A program made the position numbers and the translations under genes. A DNA stretch of 64,000 bases from the NCBI RefSeq assembly GCF_006968745.1, contig NZ_CP030118.1, positions 2,678,654 to 2,742,653 of the forward strand. The letters are read 5' to 3'. This document shows positions 16,688-26,242 of the stretch, piece after piece (position 1 is the first letter of the stretch; each line of letters starts with the position of its first letter). Below the pieces are notes generated by a model. The model was not told the DNA's origin. It saw nothing but the letters and a program-made list of their open reading frames with translations, and ran no database searches. This DNA comes from Brasilonema sennae CENA114 (GTDB lineage Bacteria; Cyanobacteriota; Cyanobacteriia; Cyanobacteriales; Nostocaceae).

Positions 16688-17344
16688 ATGCGCCTTCCTT
16701 TACCACAGTTTGATAGAAGCGATCGCCATCCGAATCATATCGCGGAGGTTATCGAAACTTCTAGTTGCGAATTTTTAGCTCAGTGTTTGGAACCCGACGA
16801 TTTGAGCTTTCCCTCTATGCCGAGCTTTGGCAGCTGGGTACGTTCAGTTGATGAGGAGTCAGGCAATCAAATTTATGCTGTGGTGTATTCTGCAACAACT
16901 ATGCCTGTGGATTCCGTACATCGGGCAGTTGCTCTAGGATTGTCACTGCAGGACTTGCGAGAGGAACAACCCCAGATATTTGCTATGCTAAAAACAGAGT
17001 TTCGTGCTGCAATTGTAGGATTTGAGCAATCACCAGATGCTCATGTTTCAAATACTAGGGTATTTCAGTATCTGCCTCCTCGTCCCCCACAAGTTCATCA
17101 AGCGGTTTTCCGATGTGAAAGCGAAGCAATTATTAAGTTTACCGAAGAATTAGATTTTTTGCGAACACTACTTTCTATCAATGGTGCTCCTGTAGAATCT
17201 TTAACTGCAGCTGCCATTCGAGAGGTTTATCAGTTACGCAAAGCTGATCGACAATGGATAATCAAAGCCGGACGTACCTTGAGCGTATTGCTTAAAGATG
17301 ACTACGATCGCTTACGGTTCATATTGAGCCAGATCCATCCATAG
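16688..17344 (+). CDS. HAS-barrel domain protein
   Basis: 218 residues from ATG 16688. The N-terminal part (IAEVIETSSCEFLAQCLE, then FGSWVRS and YAVVYSATTMPVD) matches the HAS-barrel, a small beta-barrel first defined at the N-terminus of HerA-type and F1-ATPase-like proteins. The C-terminal half is helical (KFTEELDFLRTLLSI, AAIREVYQLRKADRQWI). Stand-alone versions of this domain are common in cyanobacteria with no established role. No HerA or NurA gene is adjacent. Confidence 0.75.
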   Translation: MRLPLPQFDRSDRHPNHIAEVIETSSCEFLAQCLEPDDLSFPSMPSFGSWVRSVDEESGNQIYAVVYSATTMPVDSVHRAVALGLSLQDLREEQPQIFAMLKTEFRAAIVGFEQSPDAHVSNTRVFQYLPPRPPQVHQAVFRCESEAIIKFTEELDFLRTLLSINGAPVESLTAAAIREVYQLRKADRQWIIKAGRTLSVLLKDDYDRLRFILSQIHP

Positions 17345-17487
17345 ATAGTTAGTTCTTAGATCATCGTTTTGGTAGTCTAGCTAAGGTTTTTTGATTTTTT
17401 CATTAGGGTGACTTTTGCAATTGAATAGATTCAGCGATTACGCTTAAGTAATCAAAGTTTCACTATGCCCACTTCTGCGTCCTACCT

Positions 17488-19638
17488 ATGGAACTCATCT
17501 TACAAGTTCTTGCGTTGGAACCAACTTCCCAAATTTTCGCCAAGGAACCAATCGTTCCCTTTGCGATTTTACTGGTAGTTATTTTAGTCGTGCCTATCGT
17601 ATTTGAGCGGTTGCAACTACCAGGATTAGTAGGTTTGCTAGTTTCCGGAGTCGTGCTTGGTCCTTACGGCTGGAATTTATTAAACACAGAATCAGCGATG
17701 ATGCCTGTGCTATCAAACATTGGGTTAGTTTACTTAATGTTTGTCGCAGGGTTAGAAATAGATATACAGCAGTTTCGTCGCACAAAAAATCAATCGTTGG
17801 GATTTGGCAGCTTGAGCTTTTTGGTTCCTTTAGTCGTGGGAACTTTTATTGGACGGTTTTTTGACTTTGAGTGGAATTCGTCAATATTAATTGGCTCTTT
17901 GTTCGCATCTCATACCCTTTTGGCATATCCCATTCTTAGTCGTTTGGGTGTAGTCAATAATGAAGCCATAAGTGTTTCTATTGGGGCTAGTATTGTTACT
18001 GATCTTGCTGCCTTGTTAGTGTTAGCCATCTGTGTAGCAATCAAAGATGGATCATTCAGCTTTGGGCGGCTGATAACATTAATAACTTTATTAACACTCT
18101 ACTCAATTGTCGTTTTAGTAGGTTTTGATTGGGCAGGTAAACAATTTTTTCGCCGTTCTGGTGATGAAGAGGGCAATCAGTTTTTGTTTGTGTTACTCTG
18201 TGTTTTTCTTGCTACTGTGGGAGCACAATTGATTGGAGTAGAAAAAATTGTTGGAGCCTTTTTAGCAGGGTTGGCTGTTAATGAAACTGTGGGAGAAGGT
18301 CCAGTTAAAGAAAAGGTCGTGTTTGTTGGGAGTGTATTGTTTATTCCCATCTTCTTTGTTAACGTTGGCTTGCTCGTTAATGTGCCTGCCTTTTTACAAA
18401 GCATTGATACCCTTGAGCTAACATTTTTTATTATTATCGGTTTAGTAGCAAGCAAATTTATCGCTGCTTATTTGGTAAAACTTATTTATCGCTACAACTG
18501 GCAAGAAACGCTTACAATGTGGTCGCTGTCTGTACCTCAAGTGGGTGCAACGTTAGGAGCAACCATTATGGGATATCAAGCTAAGCTGCTTGATGATAGG
18601 ATATTGAGTAGCGTTATCGTCCTTATGCTCATCACTTCAACCTTGGGACTATTCATAACCAGTCGAGTCGCTGTAGGTTTGACGAACTCAGGAATGAAAG
18701 ACATAGGGACTGTCAATCTGACTTACCAGAACCAAGAAGAAAACGATAGCTCATACAGTATAGTAGTTCCTGTCCACAATCCCCAAACACAACAGCACCT
18801 GATTGAAATGGCGGCGCTATTGGCACGACAGTCTCATGGCAGAATTATACCACTAGCGATCGCAACCGCTTTTGCTCATATGGATGCACCCCAATTAGAC
18901 GCTTCTGTGCAAAGAAGTCACCGCTTACTGGCAAAAGCCACCGCACTGAGTAAAGTCTTGGGAGTCGAAGCAGAACCATTGCTAAGAATTGACGATGCTT
19001 TTGCCCAAGGAATTAGTAGGGCTTCGCGAGAACAAAAAGCTAGTTTGATTATCATGGGTTGGGGTAAACGTACTGGATTCAAAGCACGTTTATTTGGTAA
19101 TGTAATTGATAACGTTTTGTGGGCATCCCATTGTCCAGTAGCAGTCACACGTCTGGTAGAATCACCAAAAAAATTTCAGCGCATCTTGGTACCACTGGAA
19201 AATTTGATGACACCTTCATTGCAGCCTGTAAAATTTGCACAGATTTTAGCAGATGCAAATCAAGCCCAAGTTACCGTATTAAATGTCTGCGAACGACGTA
19301 CTAGTTCAAGTAAGATTGCTTGGAGGCGATCGCAATTATCTCTACTGATTTCTAGATTAGCACTGCAAAATCCACCAGAAATCCAAATCATACCTCATGA
19401 GAATACTGCTCAAGCGATTTTGCAAGCAGCACGATTATATGACTTAGTTGTATTACCTTTTATACGTAATCGCACTGTTCCAGGAGGATTAGCTATTAGC
19501 GATGTCACAACTCAATTAGCTAAGCAACTCACCTGTTCAATTGTTATGCTAGGAGAACCTCAACGTACTCAAGATATTATTGTACAAACTGAAGTCACTA
19601 GTAGTACCACAGCTGCTATGTCAGAAGGAATTGTGTAA
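17488..19638 (+). CDS. CPA2-type cation:proton antiporter with C-terminal Usp domains
   Basis: 716 residues. Residues about 20-400 are a CPA2 (KefB/NapA-like) Na+/H+ or K+/H+ exchanger with about twelve transmembrane helices; the motif IVTDLAALLVLA near 169-180 holds the ion-binding Asp. Residues about 420-700 are cytoplasmic and read as two universal-stress-protein-like units; the first ends SLIIMGWGKRTGF...ASHCPVAVTR, the classical Usp nucleotide-binding glycine segment, and the second ends LTCSIVMLGEP. Such fusions are typical of cyanobacterial antiporters and suggest nucleotide or second-messenger control of ion exchange. It is followed by a very long spacer. Confidence 0.88.
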   Translation: MELILQVLALEPTSQIFAKEPIVPFAILLVVILVVPIVFERLQLPGLVGLLVSGVVLGPYGWNLLNTESAMMPVLSNIGLVYLMFVAGLEIDIQQFRRTKNQSLGFGSLSFLVPLVVGTFIGRFFDFEWNSSILIGSLFASHTLLAYPILSRLGVVNNEAISVSIGASIVTDLAALLVLAICVAIKDGSFSFGRLITLITLLTLYSIVVLVGFDWAGKQFFRRSGDEEGNQFLFVLLCVFLATVGAQLIGVEKIVGAFLAGLAVNETVGEGPVKEKVVFVGSVLFIPIFFVNVGLLVNVPAFLQSIDTLELTFFIIIGLVASKFIAAYLVKLIYRYNWQETLTMWSLSVPQVGATLGATIMGYQAKLLDDRILSSVIVLMLITSTLGLFITSRVAVGLTNSGMKDIGTVNLTYQNQEENDSSYSIVVPVHNPQTQQHLIEMAALLARQSHGRIIPLAIATAFAHMDAPQLDASVQRSHRLLAKATALSKVLGVEAEPLLRIDDAFAQGISRASREQKASLIIMGWGKRTGFKARLFGNVIDNVLWASHCPVAVTRLVESPKKFQRILVPLENLMTPSLQPVKFAQILADANQAQVTVLNVCERRTSSSKIAWRRSQLSLLISRLALQNPPEIQIIPHENTAQAILQAARLYDLVVLPFIRNRTVPGGLAISDVTTQLAKQLTCSIVMLGEPQRTQDIIVQTEVTSSTTAAMSEGIV

Positions 19639-20787
19639 TTCAACATGGTTATATAGGACTGGTTTGGTTTATGAACAAACTCGTTGAGGTAGAGAACTCT
19701 TAACGCTTAACACAAACTGTACTGACTTGCGTTCAAAAATCTGCGGAGGAATCGTATATGTCGATAGAGTTCAGTTAATCAGAAGAGTTTTTTTAAACTT
19801 TTGACTGTGATCCTTAAAGAACCCCTTAAAAATCGTCGGTTTCACCTAGATATGTATAAAACTGATAGATATTATATTTTTTTCTCTATCATATAGCAAC
19901 TTGGTATTAATTCAAAGAACGAAAACTTCAGCAAGCCCCATAACCTATAAAACTTACTTTTCCTACTTTTCCCGCCTATTCACAATACTGGAAAATGAAA
20001 CGAAAAAGTTTTCCTCTTCTATGAGCAACAACGCAGAACACAAAACTCAGAATCCAATACGGTTCAGTTAAGAAATTTATCTGTTGATACCAAGTTTCAT
20101 TCATACAGGTAATCTTCTTTTTTCTTCCTTAGCGCTCTGTGCGCGAAGGCGCACGCACTCGCGTTCGCGTCTATGTCCTATGGACACGCTGAGTCGCAAA
20201 GCGACACGCTGCGCGAACGCTAACGTGGTTCGTTTATGAAATTATCTCTTTGAACGCAACTTAGTATGAGGTAGGTAGAGGAAGTAGAGGGAGTCAAATG
20301 TATCAGGATTTTTGTGAAAGGGTATTAATTGAAAAATTGAGGAATCAAAGACTGTGGACATGAGCATAGATTATAACCTCTCCACTCAGTTGTACAGAAT
20401 TCACACGCTATATAAGGTAAAGCTTGTTTTAGTTAGCTGATTTAGTTCTTTTATGGTTAAAATTTAACCGGCTTTACGTAAGTAAAAACTTTGAATATCT
20501 ACGAAAAACTTTATATTTTTAAAGATTCGGTAAAATATTGCGAAACAGCTTACATTTTTGCGATGATTTTGCTATTTTTCTAGTGTAAACAAAGGTATTT
20601 GTGACTTACAATCAAAAAAATTGAAGCAAAAAGATGCAAAGATAACAAAAAAGCATTTATGGGTAAACTGCTAAGTTTAACAAAACCTTATCAATGAGAC
20701 ACTAGTAGTGTACTTTGGTTTCAAGGCTGGGTCATCTGAAGACAAGCGCAATCACTACTGCAAATATCTGTAAGTAATTGGGGAACT
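19639..20787. other. Long intergenic region upstream of the UDP-glucuronate decarboxylase gene
   Basis: About 1.15 kb without a credible gene. It contains the second MITE-like copy (20088-20266) with an inner palindromic block, and an isolated GCAACTTGGTA near 19896-19908 that resembles one end of that element. The 450 bases before 20788 are AT-rich and probably the promoter and leader of the sugar-nucleotide genes. Confidence 0.5.
20088..20266. repeat. MITE-like element, copy 2
   Basis: Left end TACCAAGTTTCATTCA (20088-20103; one mismatch to copy 1) and right end TGAACGCAACTTAGTA (20251-20266) are imperfect inverted repeats, 13 of 16. The centre (about 20132-20223) is the dispersed palindromic block with GTGCGCGAAGGCGCACGCAC and GTCGCAAAGCGACAC. 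No coding capacity. Confidence 0.55.
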
Positions 20788-21726
20788 ATGAGAATTTTGG
20801 TAACGGGCGGTGCTGGGTTTATTGGCTCCCATCTAATCGACCGATTAATAGCTGGTGGGCACGATATCCTTTGCTTGGATAACTTTTACACAGGGCACAA
20901 AGGGAACATACTCAAATGGTTAGATCATCCTTCCTTTGAAATGATCCGCCATGACATTACTGAACCGATTCGCTTGGAAGTTGATCAAATTTACCATCTG
21001 GCTTGTCCAGCCTCCCCAGTACATTACCAGTACAACCCCGTGAAAACAGTCAAAACTAACGTTATGGGGACGTTAAATATGCTGGGGTTGGCTAAACGTG
21101 TGAAGGCACGGTTTTTGTTGGCTTCTACGAGTGAAGTCTACGGTGATCCAGAAATTCATCCTCAAAGCGAAGAATACTGGGGTAACGTTAATCCTATTGG
21201 AATTCGCTCATGTTATGACGAAGGCAAAAGAATTGCTGAGACTTTGACATTTGATTATTACAGACAAAATAAAGTCGATGTTCGGGTAGCCCGCATATTT
21301 AACACTTATGGGCCTCGAATGCTAGAAAACGATGGTCGAGTTGTCAGCAACTTTGTCGTTCAAGCGTTGCGGGGTATTCCTTTAACCGTTTATGGAGAGG
21401 GTTTGCAAACCCGTAGTTTTTGTTACGTATCAGATTTGGTAGACGGACTGATACGACTGATGAATAACGAATACGTTGGTCCCGTCAATTTGGGAAATCC
21501 TGATGAGTATACGATTTTAGAATTGGCGAAAGCAGTACAAGATTTGGTGAACCCCGACGCACAGATCAAGTTTGAACCATTACCTTCTGACGATCCACGT
21601 CGCCGCCGTCCCGACATTACAAGGGCAAAAACTTGGTTAAATTGGGAACCTAGCATTCCTTTGCAACAGGGGTTAAAGCTGACTATAGAAGATTTCCGCG
21701 AGCGTGTGGCGCCCCGTAACTCCTAG
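20788..21726 (+). CDS. UDP-glucuronate decarboxylase (UDP-xylose synthase-type SDR)
   Basis: 312 residues with GGGGA upstream of ATG 20788. An extended short-chain dehydrogenase: NAD-binding TGGAGFIGS at residues 6-14, catalytic SEVYG near 115 and YDEGK at 143-147. The segments [18 protein letters not shown] and [11 protein letters not shown] are characteristic of UDP-glucuronate decarboxylases (UXS), which make UDP-xylose. The pairing with UDP-glucose 6-dehydrogenase just downstream gives a complete route from UDP-glucose to UDP-glucuronate to UDP-xylose, most likely for exopolysaccharide or envelope glycans. Confidence 0.88.
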   Translation: MRILVTGGAGFIGSHLIDRLIAGGHDILCLDNFYTGHKGNILKWLDHPSFEMIRHDITEPIRLEVDQIYHLACPASPVHYQYNPVKTVKTNVMGTLNMLGLAKRVKARFLLASTSEVYGDPEIHPQSEEYWGNVNPIGIRSCYDEGKRIAETLTFDYYRQNKVDVRVARIFNTYGPRMLENDGRVVSNFVVQALRGIPLTVYGEGLQTRSFCYVSDLVDGLIRLMNNEYVGPVNLGNPDEYTILELAKAVQDLVNPDAQIKFEPLPSDDPRRRRPDITRAKTWLNWEPSIPLQQGLKLTIEDFRERVAPRNS

Positions 21727-21865
21727 CCCTCGAACGAAAGGAAACCCCTTGATGCAACAAGGGCGATATCTCCTGAGTTGTTATTGGGTGAGTTTGATAC
21801 TCAGGACTTCAAAACGGAAAATATCTTGTAAAAAATTAACCCCTAAAAGTGAGGAATAGCAAAAA

Positions 21866-23257
21866 ATGCGTGTTTGCGTCATCGGTACTGGTTATGTAGG
21901 TCTGGTCACAGGTGCATGTTTAGCTCACATCGGGCATGATGTTGTTTGTATAGATAACAACGAAGAGAAAGTCAAAATAATGAAGTCGGGGCAGTCGCCT
22001 ATCTTTGAACCTGGACTATCAGACATTATGCAATCTGCGATTAATACAGGTAAGATTGAGTTCTCAACAGACTTAGCTGCAGGAGTAGCCCACGGGGAAA
22101 TTTTATTTATTGCCGTGGGAACACCACCTTTACCAACAGGGGAGAGCGATACCCGCTACGTTGAAGCAGTTGCCCGTGGTATTGGTGCCCATTTAGACGG
22201 TGGGTACAAGGTGATTGTGAATAAATCTACAGTGCCCATTGGTTCAGGAGACTGGGTGCGGATGATTGTTTTAGATGGCATTGCCGAACGCCAAAATACA
22301 CTCATCACCGCAGGTGGAGCGCCAAGCTACGATAACTTAGCTGAGACAACAGCAAAATTTGATGTCGTTAGTAATCCAGAGTTTTTACGGGAAGGGTCGG
22401 CGGTGTCTGATACGTTTAATCCTGACCGTATCGTCTTAGGAGGCAACAGTCCCAGAGCGATCGCCATGATGCAAGAACTGTATGCCCCGATTGTTGAGCG
22501 CAAATTTGCAGCTGATCCATCTCTACCCCCAGTACCAGTGCTGGTAACAGACTTGAGTTCAGCGGAGATGATTAAATATGCTGCTAATGCTTTTTTGGCA
22601 ACTAAAATTAGTTTTATAAACGAAGTTGCAAATATTTGCGATCGCGTTGGTGCTGACGTCACTCAAGTGGCAAAAGGTATCGGTTTAGATTCCCGTATTG
22701 GTAACAAGTTCTTAAACGCTGGTATTGGTTGGGGTGGTTCTTGCTTCCCCAAAGATGTTTCTGCACTTATTCACACCGCCGATGATTACGGTTACGAGAC
22801 ACAATTGCTCAAAGCTGCTGTGAGTGTCAATGAACGCCAGCGGTTACTTGCAATTGAAAAACTCCAGCAAACCCTGAAAATTCTTAAAGGTAAAACTGTG
22901 GGATTGCTGGGTTTAACCTTTAAGCCTGATACCGATGATATGCGGGATGCTCCAGCACTTAATGTTATTGAGCAGTTGAATAGATTGGGAGCAAGAGTTA
23001 AAGCATATGATCCAATTGTTTCTCAAACAGGTATGCGTCATGGTCTTTCTGGTGTGCTGGTAGAAACGGATGCTGAAAGACTTGCTGATGGGTGTGATGC
23101 CTTGGTGCTTGTGACAGAATGGCAGCAGTTCAAAAACTTGGAATACGCAAAAATGGCACAGTTGATGAGCCACCCTGTGATGATTGACGGTCGTAATTTC
23201 CTTGATCCCGAGATGATGATTAGAGCAGGTTTCCAGTACGTAGGTATTGGTCGTTAA
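21866..23257 (+). CDS. ugd: UDP-glucose 6-dehydrogenase
   Basis: 463 residues with GAGGA upstream of ATG 21866. N-terminal Rossmann motif GTGYVGLVTGACLAH at 7-21; the catalytic cysteine lies in GWGGSCFPKD near residue 293; the C-terminal domain includes LGLTFKPDTDDMRDAPA near 350-366. It oxidises UDP-glucose twice with NAD+ to UDP-glucuronate, the substrate of the preceding gene's product. The 139-base gap to the decarboxylase gene is compatible with one operon. Full length, no anomalies. Confidence 0.95.
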   Translation: MRVCVIGTGYVGLVTGACLAHIGHDVVCIDNNEEKVKIMKSGQSPIFEPGLSDIMQSAINTGKIEFSTDLAAGVAHGEILFIAVGTPPLPTGESDTRYVEAVARGIGAHLDGGYKVIVNKSTVPIGSGDWVRMIVLDGIAERQNTLITAGGAPSYDNLAETTAKFDVVSNPEFLREGSAVSDTFNPDRIVLGGNSPRAIAMMQELYAPIVERKFAADPSLPPVPVLVTDLSSAEMIKYAANAFLATKISFINEVANICDRVGADVTQVAKGIGLDSRIGNKFLNAGIGWGGSCFPKDVSALIHTADDYGYETQLLKAAVSVNERQRLLAIEKLQQTLKILKGKTVGLLGLTFKPDTDDMRDAPALNVIEQLNRLGARVKAYDPIVSQTGMRHGLSGVLVETDAERLADGCDALVLVTEWQQFKNLEYAKMAQLMSHPVMIDGRNFLDPEMMIRAGFQYVGIGR

Positions 23258-23272
23258 CTCAACACTTAATTT

Positions 23273-23297
23273 CTCGTTCCCAGGCTGTGCCTGGGAT
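23273..23297. repeat. CTCGTTCCCAGG hairpin repeat, copy 1
   Basis: CTCGTTCCCAGGC-TGT-GCCTGGGAT with a perfect seven-pair stem, 16 bases after the ugd stop. The same family occurs at 55261-55310 and 58668-58720. It may also serve as a terminator here. Confidence 0.7.
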
Positions 23298-23343
23298 CGC
23301 TATTTTGGAGACTCTGCGTCCAGCAGATGAAGATAAATGAAAA

Positions 23344-24138
23344 TCAGGGATTTTTGGGAATACGCTCAATTTCTGCATAACCACTAAAAATGAGCCGTTC
23401 ACCCTCTGTTTCTAAACGATTAAGACGCATTTTCACCCCATCTAAGTCAAAGCGGTCTAAATCCACCATATTATCTAAAATTTCCACCAGCGCCAGACTC
23501 AAGGTTTGTGAGATTTCCTTTTGTGCTTCGCTTACCTCGTTAAGATCAATTTCTGGGTTTTTAAAACTAACACGTCGCCGTCGTTCAATACCTATAGTGA
23601 CAGTCATATTCAGGGGTACAAGTGTACCGTTGTTTAAATCTGCCTTGGCTAAAATTCGCAATCGGTTTTGAGGCAATAACTTTACTTCGACTTCGGGAAA
23701 AGAGACTGGTTGACCGCCAGATAACGCTGTCAGTGCTGGTGTAGTAAGATTTTCTAAGCGCTTTGTCACCAATTCTGCTTTAAAAGATTGGTTGATGCCT
23801 GCTTCTAGTAAGGTAACTTGAGCAATAGCCTGAGTCGGTTGCTTTAGGCGCAGCTTACCGCTTAAAACTGAGCTAAAATCAATGGCAACGGCATCAGTTT
23901 CTACAAAAAGTTCCTCAGCTGCGAATTGTCTGCGGATAACTAAGCCACGACCTTTCATTGTGAAGCTATCGATGCTGCCCTGCAAAAGTTTACTTGAAGG
24001 ATTGCAGCGAACAGAGACTTCCACTGACTCGCTTTGAGAGAACAAGTGGCGAATCGTTTGGCTGGCGACAGTGTTGAGCATCCGCTCGCCCCAGTCAGCG
24101 CCTTTAGGATCTGTTAAACCAGTAAGTCCGCCTAGCAT
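23344..24138 (-). CDS. DUF2993 (LmeA-like) lipid-binding-type protein
   Basis: 264 residues. The start MLGGLTGLTDPKGADWGERM leads to repeated beta-strand patterns, with VEVSVRCNPSSKLLQGSIDS near 40-60 and KGRGLVIRRQFAAEEL, typical of DUF2993 proteins, a family common in cyanobacteria and actinobacteria and related to the LmeA phospholipid-binding fold. Probably a tubular lipid-binding protein, role unknown. It converges with ugd and has the coxA fragment upstream. Confidence 0.82.
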   Translation of the reverse strand: MLGGLTGLTDPKGADWGERMLNTVASQTIRHLFSQSESVEVSVRCNPSSKLLQGSIDSFTMKGRGLVIRRQFAAEELFVETDAVAIDFSSVLSGKLRLKQPTQAIAQVTLLEAGINQSFKAELVTKRLENLTTPALTALSGGQPVSFPEVEVKLLPQNRLRILAKADLNNGTLVPLNMTVTIGIERRRRVSFKNPEIDLNEVSEAQKEISQTLSLALVEILDNMVDLDRFDLDGVKMRLNRLETEGERLIFSGYAEIERIPKNP

Positions 24139-24251
24139 TCTAGTTTAAGTTTATAGAAGTTCTCTGTACTTTTGTAACAAATTGTGGATGATTAAGCAAG
24201 TTTATAAAGATTGAATTGTTAGCGATACGCCCAGGAGTCTCAGCCCTTTGG

Positions 24252-24365
24252 GCGATCGCCTTCTGGCTCATTCCCCCAGCAGGTCTTTTATTAATGTCAA
24301 GCTTCTTGCTCCCTGGTGATCCTGCGCAAGCTGGCTGGTGGTCTTACCCGCCCATTAGTATCCAA
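24252..24365 (+). pseudogene. Cytochrome c oxidase subunit I (coxA) fragment
   Basis: About 38 codons read AIAFWLIPPAGLLLMSSFLL then PG-DPAQAGWWSYPPISIQ. This is the segment of haem-copper oxidase subunit I that reads AIAFWLNPPAGLLLAASFIF...GWTAYPPLS in the intact coxA at 46242. After SIQ the similarity stops, and before AIA there is none. The fragment is closer to my memory of the CoxA1 type than to the coxA in this window, so it is not a simple local copy. It is a decayed remnant, not expected to be functional. Confidence 0.75.
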
Positions 24366-24434
24366 AATTTATCGGTCAGTAGCGATCGCCTCCTCTGGAA
24401 TTCCTTTAGTCAGCATTTTCGTCTGGTTGGATAA

Positions 24435-24940
24435 GTTGCGGCGATATTTACCGAATTGGCTGCAGCGCTTCCTAACCGATAGGTGGGGGAAGCGCTGATG
24501 ACGAGCATGGCAAAACGTTGTTTGGTTTCACTGTACTGCGCGAGCGTGCAAAGTATTTTTGCATTTTTACCATAAAGCGTAAATTTTTTTAACTGTCTGC
24601 TTAACGATTTACAACTCATAAAATATCTAGCTGTGGAACACAGCTGGATATTTTATTTTTTCTTATCTTCCTTAACTGTCTTATCTGTCCTAATAATTTT
24701 TTAACTGTCTGCTTAACTGTCTTATCTGTCCTTTATATCTTCCTTATGTGTATGATATGATGAGCACAAAATAATACATCATAATATACGTAAAAAAACC
24801 AGCTACTATACTGCTTTTTGAGTGGTTCTTATCCAGATGAGGCGCTGATTGATCTAATGTGGTGTGTTATTTTTTACGGGTGTTGTCTATGCGCTTCGCC
24901 ACATCTAACCCAAGTTGCAAACACATAATGGAGATTAAGT
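24435..24940. other. Intergenic region with AACTGTC direct repeats
   Basis: AT-rich spacer before the EF-hand gene. AACTGTCTGCTTAAC occurs at 24591-24605 and 24703-24717; TTAACTGTCTTATCTGTCCT occurs at 24672-24691 and 24713-24732. A related GACTGTCTTAACTGTCC lies on the far side of the EF-hand gene at 25621-25637. No gene is seen here. Confidence 0.65.
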
Positions 24941-25540
24941 ATGTCTGTCGCAGCACCTCAAGATTTGTTAGATAGAAAATTCGATGTTTGTTTTACTCAC
25001 GCCGATATCGACGGTAACGGTTTTTTTGAATGGGAAGATGTACTCGCTCTGGCCACTCGTATTGCTGATTGTCTCGGCGAGCCTAAGGACAGTCCCAAAG
25101 GACAAAAACTGTTCCAGACGTTTACAGACTTTTGGACTTATGTACAAGCCAAGATGGATGTCGATAACGATGGCAAAGTGAGTCCAGAGGAGTGGCGCAA
25201 TGGCTTACGCAATGCATTCGCCAAAGACCCCGAAGCTTATAAAGCAGGCTTCCGTCCCCTCGCGGAAGCGACCTTCAAAGTCTGCGACCGAGATGGTGAC
25301 GGTTCCCTCGAACAAAGTGAGTTCGCCAAATTTCACGAAGCCTTTGGCTGTAAGTCGGCAAACAGCGAGCTAGCCTTCCAGAAGCTCGACAGTGACGGCG
25401 ACGGAGAGCTTACGGTCGATGAACTCCTGAGCGCGTGGGAGGAATACTACACCAGCAACGACCCAAATGCGCGAGGCAACTGGCTGTACGGTGACGTTTG
25501 GGACGAAACCGTGGTAGTAGGTAGCAAGATAATAAGATAA
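24941..25540 (+). CDS. Four-EF-hand calcium-binding protein (calerythrin-like)
   Basis: 199 residues with GGAG upstream of ATG 24941. Four calcium loops are visible: DIDGNGFFEWED (22-33), DVDNDGKVSPEE (73-84), DRDGDGSLEQSE (116-127) and DSDGDGELTVDE (150-161). Spacing and length resemble calerythrin/sarcoplasmic calcium-binding proteins known from actinomycetes. Loops 2-4 are canonical; loop 1 ends in Asp instead of Glu at position 12, which usually weakens or alters binding. It should act as a soluble calcium buffer or sensor. The gene is visibly richer in G and C than its neighbours and sits among repeats and gene remnants, suggesting horizontal transfer. Confidence 0.88.
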   Translation: MSVAAPQDLLDRKFDVCFTHADIDGNGFFEWEDVLALATRIADCLGEPKDSPKGQKLFQTFTDFWTYVQAKMDVDNDGKVSPEEWRNGLRNAFAKDPEAYKAGFRPLAEATFKVCDRDGDGSLEQSEFAKFHEAFGCKSANSELAFQKLDSDGDGELTVDELLSAWEEYYTSNDPNARGNWLYGDVWDETVVVGSKIIR

Positions 25541-25551
25541 CCGGGAGCGGG

Positions 25552-25620
25552 GACGCCGTTGCCAGACTGACGCGAAGATCGCTCGTCTTGTCTCGGTCGG
25601 CGTCTAAATAAATATTTTTT
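25552..25620 (+). terminator. Candidate terminator after the EF-hand gene
   Basis: GACGCCG (25552-25558) pairs with CGGCGTC (25598-25604) across a GC-rich arm; TAAATAAATATTTTTT follows. It starts 12 bases past the stop codon and keeps the GC-rich composition of the gene. Confidence 0.45.
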
Positions 25621-25722
25621 GACTGTCTTAACTGTCCTTGTATTCTTAATTAAGAGTCTGACATGTTAAAAAATGTAACAACTAATTTCTTTTGAATAGT
25701 ATAGTTTTTAAGCTGATAGTTT

Positions 25723-26148
25723 ATGAGTTCTGAAATTTTAGATACTTCCATCCCACAGCAAGTGAGTAGTGTTGTAGTTGTTGAGGAGCCAGAAAGGATT
25801 TGTGATACAGATCATGGGTATGTTCGAGGCTGGGGTGTAACTGAAGAAACTGTCGGCTCAAAGCACCTTAGTATGGCTCACGGGGTAATTCCTCCAGGAG
25901 CAGGTGCAACCCCACACTATCATCCTTTTGAGACTGCGATATACATTATTACAGGAACGTGTAGAGTTTTATTAGGTGTTGAAAATAATAGATTTGTAGA
26001 TATAAAAGCAGGTGATTTCCTATATATTCCAACTGGTGTCGTGCATTGCCCGGTTAATTCTGGGCAGGAAGTGATGGAATATATCGTTGCCCGAAGTTCG
26101 TCACAAGAGATTTGTCTTTATCATGACCAAAAATATAGCTCATCTTAA
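25723..26148 (+). CDS. Cupin-domain protein
   Basis: 141 residues. A single small-barrel cupin: the first metal motif is PPGAGATPHYHPFETAIYII (about 59-78; two His and a Glu), and the second is GDFLYIPTGVVHCPVN (about 103-118). Metal-dependent binding or oxygenase/isomerase activity is possible, but the substrate cannot be inferred. It stands next to the ammonia-lyase fragment at 26243 in the same direction; any relation to that lost gene is guesswork. Confidence 0.82.
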   Translation: MSSEILDTSIPQQVSSVVVVEEPERICDTDHGYVRGWGVTEETVGSKHLSMAHGVIPPGAGATPHYHPFETAIYIITGTCRVLLGVENNRFVDIKAGDFLYIPTGVVHCPVNSGQEVMEYIVARSSSQEICLYHDQKYSSS

Positions 26149-26242
26149 CCTTAGAGACTTCCAAAAAATAAAACATCCCGTTTTATATAATGCTAATCAT
26201 TAATATAAGCACTGACTAACATAAGAAACATTTCAGCATTAT

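Noticed and set aside
24316..24498. 60-codon frame overlapping the coxA fragment
   Set aside because: No recognisable protein pattern; it could be another remnant but cannot be supported.
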